Part shown: piece after piece, positions 1 to 4,060 of the stretch
How positions within the stretch are numbered: position 1 is the stretch's first letter
How the letters are laid out: each line of letters starts with the position of its first letter
Assembly (NCBI GenBank): GCA_002293005.1
Contig: DBCJ01000056.1
Coordinates: forward strand, 1 to 6,922
DNA from: Ignavibacteria bacterium UBA961
GTDB lineage: Bacteria > Bacteroidota > Ignavibacteria > Kapaibacteriales > UBA961
DNA: 6,922 nt
Direction: 5' to 3'
Notes under the pieces: generated by a model
The model's input: only the letters and a program-made list of their open reading frames with translations
Database searches by the model: none
What the model was told of the DNA's origin: nothing
Position numbers and translations under genes: made by a program

Positions 1-648
1 AGACTTCTTCTCACCAAGCATCACAGCCAATGTGATTTTTCCCGCAATGGGATCTGTTTCGATATCACGAATATTATTCACCAGTAAAATCTTGGCGGCG
101 AATAAACCCATGATGATGCCCGTTAGCAATACTTGTGGTCTGAATGCGAAATCCGGAGCTTGAATATAATATGCACCCCAAACAGGAATGAGTCCATAGA
201 ACACAAATGCAGTGGCCTCACCGAGACCATGATATGCGAGTGGATAGGGTCCGCCCGTATATGCAAATGCTGCCCACAATGAGGTGATGCCGATAAAGAG
301 TATCGGCCAACCGGCTTTTTGTACGAGAATGAGTCCAATGAAGAAGGTGAGCGCGAACATGATCCATGACATCTTCATCATGGCTGATTCTGAGATCATG
401 CCAGATGCTACTGCGCGAGGTGGACCAATCCTTTTGAGATCTGCGCCTTTTTTGAAGTCATAGAGATCATTGAGATAATTCGATGTTGTTTGGAGCATCA
501 TCGCGCTGAGCACGGTAATGGTGGCCGTGAAGAGATCGAATGCGCCATCAATTGCGGCAAGCATGATACCGGCAATCGTTGGAATTGCGCTCGCGGGTAA
601 AATTCGCATGCGAGCGGCATATATCCAATGTCTGAGGGTACTGCTCAT
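1..648 (-). CDS. menA: MenA, 1,4-dihydroxy-2-naphthoate prenyltransferase (3' end missing)
   Basis: This is an integral membrane UbiA-superfamily prenyltransferase that would attach a polyprenyl chain to 1,4-dihydroxy-2-naphthoate, giving demethylmenaquinone. The 216 residues present start MSSTLRHWIYAARMRILPAS. Both Asp-rich motifs are visible: NDLYDFKKGAD (residues 60-70) and NNIRDIETDPIAGK (191-204). The second, followed by TLAVMLG, is characteristic of MenA rather than UbiA. Hydrophobic membrane stretches lie around residues 21-55, 93-130, 144-162 and 172-190. MenA proteins are usually about 300 residues, so roughly 80-90 C-terminal residues lie beyond the left edge. The ATG at 648-646 shares its A with the TGA of the upstream YebC-family gene (TGATG), which implies termination-reinitiation coupling. 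Family assignment is firm. The exact prenyl length cannot be read from sequence. Confidence 0.93.
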   Translation of the reverse strand, partial: MSSTLRHWIYAARMRILPASAIPTIAGIMLAAIDGAFDLFTATITVLSAMMLQTTSNYLNDLYDFKKGADLKRIGPPRAVASGMISESAMMKMSWIMFALTFFIGLILVQKAGWPILFIGITSLWAAFAYTGGPYPLAYHGLGEATAFVFYGLIPVWGAYYIQAPDFAFRPQVLLTGIIMGLFAAKILLVNNIRDIETDPIAGKITLAVMLGEKKS

Positions 649-1355
649 CAGGCGATATTATGATAGACATTTTGCACATCTTCATCTTCTTCGATTTTGT
701 CTATCAATTTCAGTACTTCATCCATCTGTTCTTCAGTGAGAGTGACAGTGGTATTTGGCAAGCGTTGCATTTCAGCAGTTGTGACTTCAATTGCTGATTC
801 TTCAAGCGCTCTTTGCATATGCACGAAATTATTGAAGTCGGTATATGCTATGATTTCCATTTCATCTATCTCCACATCATCCGCACCGGATTCGATGAAT
901 GACATTTCAAGATCATCTGCAGATTTACCTTCCAGAGATGTTTTGAATACCCCTTTTCTTTGGAATAAAAATTCCAAAGCACCGGAAGTTGCGAGTGATC
1001 CATTATGTTTATTCAGATAGCTACGAATATTCGCAACCGTGCGAGTTGGATTATCGGTGGCAGTTTCGATAACGATGGCAACGCCATGTGGACCATATGC
1101 TTCATACACGATTTCTTGCAAATCGAGCGCATCTTTTCCGAGAGCTCTCTTAATCGCAGCTTCCACTCGGTCTTTAGGCATATTATTCGCCTTTGCCGCC
1201 TGCATCGCCGCACGCAATCGAGGATTACCTGCAGGATCTGAGCCACCCAATTTTACTGCGATTGCAATTTCTTTTCCAATTCTCGTGAATGCTTTTGCCA
1301 TTCTGTCGAAACGAGCAAACATCTTATGCTTGCGCTTTTCAAATATCCTTCCCAT
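648..1355 (-). CDS. yebC: YebC/PmpR (TACO1) family protein
   Basis: This is a 235-residue cytoplasmic protein of the YebC/PmpR/TACO1 family. Members have been described as DNA-binding regulators and, more recently, as ribosome-associated factors that aid translation of difficult sequences; which applies here cannot be told. Visible family signatures are the N-terminal AFTRIGKEIAIAVKLGG block, the NMPKDRVEAAIKRALGK segment, YEAYGPHGVAIVIE, and the acidic ESGADDVEID segment. The C-terminus is acidic (IEEDEDVQNV). I chose the ATG at 1355 because MGRIFEKRKHK matches the usual Bacteroidota-type N-terminus. An in-frame ATG at 1412 would add 19 atypical residues. Length is normal for the family. No strong Shine-Dalgarno site precedes the start. 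A possible -7 element lies about 35 bases upstream. The gene overlaps menA by one base at its 3' end, suggesting a two-gene transcript. Confidence 0.95.
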   Translation of the reverse strand: MGRIFEKRKHKMFARFDRMAKAFTRIGKEIAIAVKLGGSDPAGNPRLRAAMQAAKANNMPKDRVEAAIKRALGKDALDLQEIVYEAYGPHGVAIVIETATDNPTRTVANIRSYLNKHNGSLATSGALEFLFQRKGVFKTSLEGKSADDLEMSFIESGADDVEIDEMEIIAYTDFNNFVHMQRALEESAIEVTTAEMQRLPNTTVTLTEEQMDEVLKLIDKIEEDEDVQNVYHNIA

Positions 1356-1389
1356 CGAAATTTCCGTAGTATGTACTGAAACAGATGCG

Positions 1390-1397
1390 CAAAAATA
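1390..1397 (-). promoter_or_regulatory. Candidate Bacteroidota-type -7 element upstream of yebC
   Basis: Read on the minus strand these bases are TATTTTTG, an exact match to the Bacteroidota -7 consensus TAnnTTTG. They end 35 bases before the yebC start codon, which would leave a short 5' leader. I see no convincing TTTG at the -33 position, so only half of the promoter is supported. Confidence 0.3.
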
Positions 1398-1483
1398 CAA
1401 AGAAGGGCGCATCCATCAGGTATGATATGAAAGGAACTTCATTTCATGTAAATGGGGTTTTGTGCACTTTACTTGGAATGATC

Positions 1484-2944
1484 ATGAATACAGACAATAT
1501 CGTCATCGGAGCCGGTTATGCCGGACTTGCAACTGCAGCACTTCTCGCAAAACAAGGAAAAGATGTCATTTTACTCGAAAAACACTCTGCAATTGGCGGT
1601 TGTGCTTCCTTTTTTCGTCGCATGCGCTATACATTTGATGTTGGGGCAACAACACTGAGTGGTCTTCGCCCGCATCAACCAATTGGAAGATTATTCCAAG
1701 AATTGAATCTCAAGCCGGAAATCATGCATTGTGATCCGGGAATGGTGATTCATCTGGATGATCATCAGATTGTGCGCCATGCAGATCTCGACAAGTGGAT
1801 TGCCGAGGCTGAATCACATTTTGGAAAGAAGGGTCAAAGGGGATTTTGGAATGAGATTCATGCGATTGATGAAAAGATGTGGAATGTGCTCCATCGCAAT
1901 CCCGAATTTCCCCCGAAATCCCTAGGCGATCTCATAAAGATGGGAAGCAGAATATCGAACCTTTCTGCATTGCCATTACTTCGTGATTTGTTCAGACCGA
2001 TGGATGTGCTGATTGAAAAACATGGATTGAAGAGTAATGTACTCTTTAAGAAATTCATCAATGAGCAATTACTCATTTCAACGCAGAGTTTCAGTGATAC
2101 AGCACCGATTGTGACAGGAGCCATGGGTCTTGCATATCCGGCAGACACATATTATCCCATCGGTGGAATCACAAAACCGGCTCAATTATTGGCTGAATAT
2201 ATTCGCAATAATGGCGGGACAATCATATTGAAGGAATCCGTGGAGTCAATCGACATTCAAAGTGATGATTCATTTATGGTAAAAACCACAAAAGGTAATG
2301 AATATCAAGCAAAACATCTGTTCAATAGCATTCCGATTTGGAATATGAAGAATATTGCCAAAGGAAATGCAATCGGTAATCTTGCAGAGCAATATGCTTA
2401 TACATTTACAAAAGCATGGGGAGCATTCACCGCCTATTTTGCGATAGAAACCCCATATCATCCCGCATCGCCATATGCGCAAGTGCATACCACATCAAGA
2501 ATTCCGCATTGCGAAGGCGATTCTTTCTTTGTGACTTGGTCGCCAAAACAAGATACCGTCAAAGCTCCCGATGGATGGAGTACCATCACGATTTCCACGC
2601 ATACCGAAGCATCGCAATGGTATGGATTGAGTGAAGAAGACTATGCTCGAAAAAAAGAAGAGACATTGTCATTCATCCTCGCGGAATTCAATCGAGTATT
2701 TCCACAAGTTGCATCGCTTGAAAAACAGTATGTGGATGCCGGAACACCAACAACTTTTGAACATTATACGGGTCGACATCAAGGATTTGTGGGAGGTCTT
2801 CCTCATTCAGTCGAACTCGGTTTATTCAATCTCCCCAAAAACATCACTTCCATCAAAAACTATGCAGTGATCGGCGATACTTCTTTTCCGGGACAAGGCA
2901 CGCCCGCGGTTGTGATGAGCGCCATGAATGCGGTGAAAATGTAG
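1484..2944 (+). CDS. FAD-dependent phytoene desaturase/carotenoid isomerase-like oxidoreductase (CrtI/CrtISO family)
   Basis: This is a 486-residue flavoprotein of the phytoene desaturase superfamily. The N-terminus opens with a Rossmann FAD-binding fold: IVIGAGYAGLATAALLAKQG (residues 6-25), the ribose-binding Glu32 in LLEKH, and GG at 38-39. RYTFDVGATTLSGL (48-61) is the second conserved block of CrtI/CrtISO enzymes. The C-terminal FAD motif VIGDTSFPGQGTPAVVMSA (around 462-480) and the preceding GRHQGFVGGLPHS segment resemble cis-trans carotenoid isomerases (CrtISO/CrtH) more than classical CrtI. The ATG at 1484 puts the first beta strand directly at the N-terminus, with a weak TTGGA upstream. 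Extending to 1385 would add 33 residues unlike the family. No other carotenoid gene is visible, so the substrate (carotenoid, retinoid-like or other isoprenoid) is open. It is divergent from yebC across 128 bp. Confidence 0.85.
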   Translation: MNTDNIVIGAGYAGLATAALLAKQGKDVILLEKHSAIGGCASFFRRMRYTFDVGATTLSGLRPHQPIGRLFQELNLKPEIMHCDPGMVIHLDDHQIVRHADLDKWIAEAESHFGKKGQRGFWNEIHAIDEKMWNVLHRNPEFPPKSLGDLIKMGSRISNLSALPLLRDLFRPMDVLIEKHGLKSNVLFKKFINEQLLISTQSFSDTAPIVTGAMGLAYPADTYYPIGGITKPAQLLAEYIRNNGGTIILKESVESIDIQSDDSFMVKTTKGNEYQAKHLFNSIPIWNMKNIAKGNAIGNLAEQYAYTFTKAWGAFTAYFAIETPYHPASPYAQVHTTSRIPHCEGDSFFVTWSPKQDTVKAPDGWSTITISTHTEASQWYGLSEEDYARKKEETLSFILAEFNRVFPQVASLEKQYVDAGTPTTFEHYTGRHQGFVGGLPHSVELGLFNLPKNITSIKNYAVIGDTSFPGQGTPAVVMSAMNAVKM

Positions 2945-2976
2945 AATGTCCCCCTCGGCTCCGCTCGGGGTACAAC

Positions 2977-3014
2977 CTCGGCTGAAACTGTTCGTCGAGC
3001 GAAGCCGAGACGAG
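2977..3014. repeat. Hairpin repeat variant, copy 1
   Basis: Perfect 7-base arms CTCGGCT (2977-2983) and AGCCGAG (3003-3009) enclose 19 bases, with an internal TTCG/CGAA pairing option, and are followed by ACGAG. In reverse complement it contains the same 14-nt core as the tandem units, so the island combines core copies in head-to-head orientation and can form stem-loops or cruciforms. Confidence 0.85.
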
Positions 3015-3035
3015 AGTCTTATGTGAATATGTACC

Positions 3036-3107
3036 CCTCGGCTCCGCTCGGGGTACAATCCTCGGCTCCGCTCGGGGTACAAACCTCGGCTCCGCTCGGG
3101 GTACAAT
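3036..3107 (+). repeat. Three perfect or near-perfect 24-bp tandem units
   Basis: Units start at 3036, 3060 and 3084. Each reads CCTCGGCTCCGCTCGG then GGTACAA and one variable base (T, A, T). A fourth unit begins at 3108 but after CCTCGGCT diverges into the hairpin variant. An isolated unit of the same sequence sits at 2953-2975, directly after the crtISO-like stop codon, and is likewise followed by the hairpin variant. There are no unique spacers between units, so this is not a CRISPR array. Confidence 0.93.
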
Positions 3108-3108
3108 C

Positions 3109-3146
3109 CTCGGCTCAAACTGCTCGTCGAGCGAAGCCGAGACGAG
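3109..3146. repeat. Hairpin repeat variant, copy 2
   Basis: This is nearly identical to the copy at 2977-3014. Arms CTCGGCT (3109-3115) and AGCCGAG (3135-3141) enclose 19 bases that differ from copy 1 at only two positions (GAAACTGTT versus CAAACTGCT), and are followed by ACGAG. It closes the tandem array exactly as copy 1 follows the isolated unit at 2953. Confidence 0.85.
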
Positions 3147-3166
3147 AACACCAATGTACATACCCC
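3117..3166 (+). repeat. Left arm of an imperfect 50-bp inverted repeat
   Basis: Bases 3117-3166 align without gaps to the reverse complement of 3419-3468, with 40 of 50 positions identical. Eight of the ten differences are transitions. The match includes the hairpin variant and continues past it into flanking sequence (AGAAYACC and GTAYATACC), so it is more than two chance copies of the 14-nt core. Confidence 0.8.
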
Positions 3167-3228
3167 CATCCCTCGACTCCGCTCGGTGAGCACTCGGCTC
3201 CGCACGGGGTACACACCAAAATGAAATT

Positions 3229-3244
3229 CCCCTCGGGAGAGGGG
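3229..3244. repeat. CCCCTC/GAGGGG hairpin with GGGA loop
   Basis: CCCCTC (3229-3234) pairs with GAGGGG (3239-3244) around GGGA, a GNRA-type tetraloop if transcribed. It is followed by GCCCGAAGGG and a G-rich tail (GTGGGGTGGG). No T-tract follows, so it is not a canonical terminator. It may stabilise RNA or be part of a dispersed repeat family. Confidence 0.5.
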
Positions 3245-3299
3245 TGCCCGAAGGGTGGGGTGGGATCTTACTCCGAATGAAGAATGATAAATACCCAAT

Positions 3300-3366
3300 G
3301 AAATGAAAGAATGGAAGAATTGAAGAACCGAAAAATGGATGAATGAAATGGAGAATGAGAAAATGA
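3300..3366. other. Purine-rich, C-depleted tract
   Basis: The plus strand from about 3300 to 3366 contains only two C bases and is made of degenerate GAATG/AATGAAATG/AAGAA motifs, for example ATGAAATGAAAGAATGG and ATGAATGAAATGGAGAATG. It looks like diverged low-complexity repeat rather than gene sequence. It lies between the two C-rich/G-rich hairpins, inside the 50-bp inverted repeat. Confidence 0.6.
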
Positions 3367-3367
3367 T

Positions 3368-3388
3368 ATTCCCCTCACTGAGGGGAAT
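3368..3388. terminator. Strong hairpin, possible bidirectional terminator or RNA end
   Basis: The 9-base arm ATTCCCCTC (3368-3376) is perfectly complementary to GAGGGGAAT (3380-3388) around a 3-nt ACT loop. On the plus strand it is followed by TGCGTTTTGG, a short T-run only. It lies downstream of the crtISO-like gene and before the DUF4199 gene, so a termination or mRNA 3'-end role is plausible. It shares the TTCCCCTC start with the hairpin at 3229. Confidence 0.4.
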
Positions 3389-3418
3389 TGCGTTTTGGAT
3401 TGTACTACAAGCGAAGAA

Positions 3419-3468
3419 GAGGTATATACGCCGGTATTCTCGTCTCGGCACCGCTCGACGAACAGTTG
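3419..3468 (-). repeat. Right arm of the imperfect 50-bp inverted repeat
   Basis: This is the reverse-complement partner of 3117-3166. A degenerate core copy in the opposite direction follows at 3470-3483, so this end also carries an internal inverted pair. The arms enclose about 250 bases with two hairpins and the purine-rich tract but no gene. The arrangement resembles a non-autonomous palindromic or MITE-like element. No target-site duplication could be recognised. Confidence 0.75.
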
Positions 3469-3517
3469 ATGAGCGAAGCCAAGGAAGCATTTCTGATTTA
3501 TTGTCTTTAATCTTCCG

Positions 3518-3524
3518 TAATTTG
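3518..3524 (+). promoter_or_regulatory. Weak -7-like element upstream of the DUF4199 gene
   Basis: TAATTTG is one base short of the TAnnTTTG consensus and lies 33 bases before the ATG at 3557. No clear -33 TTTG is present at the right distance. It is offered only because a promoter is expected here after the repeat island. Confidence 0.2.
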
Positions 3525-3556
3525 AATTCAAGTAAAACTTATGACACAAAAAACCC

Positions 3557-4060
3557 ATGAATGCTTTCAATGCACTCTTTACGACATATTATCATGAAAT
3601 CAAGTTTGCCTTGATGTTTTCAGGATTGAATATACTATGGATGCTTGGGGAAAAACTTGCCGGTTTACATGATGTGCACATAGCCGATCATGCTTTCTAC
3701 ACCAATTATTTCGCAATTCCATCAATCTTGCTGTATGCTGTTGCCATGTATCAAAAGCAAACATTGCTTGGCGGGGAGATGAATTTCAAACAAGGGTTCA
3801 TGTCAGGACTCGGCATAACTATGATAGTCACTGCATTAACCCCTGTTGTACAATTCTTTATACATACAATCATCACTCCTGAATATTTCATCAATGTTCG
3901 TGCATTCGCAATTCAAGAGGGAATGAAGCCTGAAGTTGCAGATACGCACTTCACATTGAACAGCTATATCTTGCTATCTGTTTTTACCGGATTTGTGTAT
4001 GGTATCATCACCACCATCTTCACAACCATCATGATTCGCTATATCAGGATGAAGCGATGA
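3557..4060 (+). CDS. DUF4199 family membrane protein
   Basis: This is a 167-residue integral membrane protein of unknown function resembling DUF4199, a family common in Bacteroidota. Four hydrophobic segments are visible at about residues 16-32, 50-66, 82-104 and 136-160. Family-like features are the N-terminal EIKFALMFSGLNILWMLGEKLAGLHD, the FKQGFMSGLGITMI stretch before the third segment, the Pro-containing IITPEYF after it, and a basic C-terminus (RYIRMKR). No Shine-Dalgarno site precedes the ATG, which is common in this group. An out-of-frame ATG at 3541 gives only 18 codons. The stop TGA overlaps the next ATG (ATGA), and an AGGA at 4046-4049 inside this gene serves the downstream lyase, so the two are translationally coupled. 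The biochemical role is unknown. Confidence 0.85.
   Translation: MNAFNALFTTYYHEIKFALMFSGLNILWMLGEKLAGLHDVHIADHAFYTNYFAIPSILLYAVAMYQKQTLLGGEMNFKQGFMSGLGITMIVTALTPVVQFFIHTIITPEYFINVRAFAIQEGMKPEVADTHFTLNSYILLSVFTGFVYGIITTIFTTIMIRYIRMKR

Larger units (their letters stand above)
2945..3556. repeat. Non-coding repeat island between crtISO-like gene and DUF4199 gene
   Basis: This 612-base stretch has no credible gene and is densely built from short repeats. The first 270 bases are markedly GC-rich compared with the flanking genes. A 14-nt core, CTCGGCTYCGCTCG, occurs forward at 2954, 3037, 3061 and 3085. It is degenerate forward at 3172 (one mismatch), 3193 (one mismatch) and 3444. It occurs in reverse complement at 2996 and 3128, and in degenerate reverse at 3470. 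Two CCCCTC/GAGGGG hairpins and a purine-rich, C-poor tract complete the island. Several frames stay open across the repeats because the 24-base period is a multiple of three, but these frames show only repeat-derived peptides. Confidence 0.9.

Noticed and set aside
1356..1412. Upstream extension of yebC to the ATG at 1412
   Set aside because: The 19 extra residues are atypical, and MGRIFEKRK at 1355 matches the usual family start.
697..1425. Plus-strand open frames antisense to yebC (around 697-1020, 1005-1241 and 1039-1425)
   Set aside because: They lie wholly or mostly opposite a well-conserved gene and show no domain, so they are shadows of yebC codon structure.
1385..1483. Upstream extension of the crtISO-like gene to the ATG at 1385 or 1427
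   Set aside because: The added residues do not resemble the family. The FAD-binding strand begins right after the ATG at 1484, and the extension would cover the likely divergent promoter region.
3036..3107. Possible CRISPR array
   Set aside because: The units are directly adjacent with no unique spacers, and no cas gene is present.
3023..3280. Plus-strand open frame of 85 codons with SAPLGVQ repeats
   Set aside because: Same repeat artefact as on the minus strand, with no domain. Its two ends fall in unrelated repeat sequence.
2822..3490. Long open frame on the minus strand (222 codons) across the repeat island
   Set aside because: It is built from 24-bp repeat translations (YPERSRGL), overlaps the crtISO-like 3' end on the opposite strand, and has no recognisable domain. 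The open frame follows from a stop-free repeat whose period is a multiple of three.
3541..3597. Small open frame starting at the ATG at 3541 (18 codons)
   Set aside because: It has no Shine-Dalgarno site and is out of frame with the DUF4199 gene. Nothing supports it as a leader peptide.
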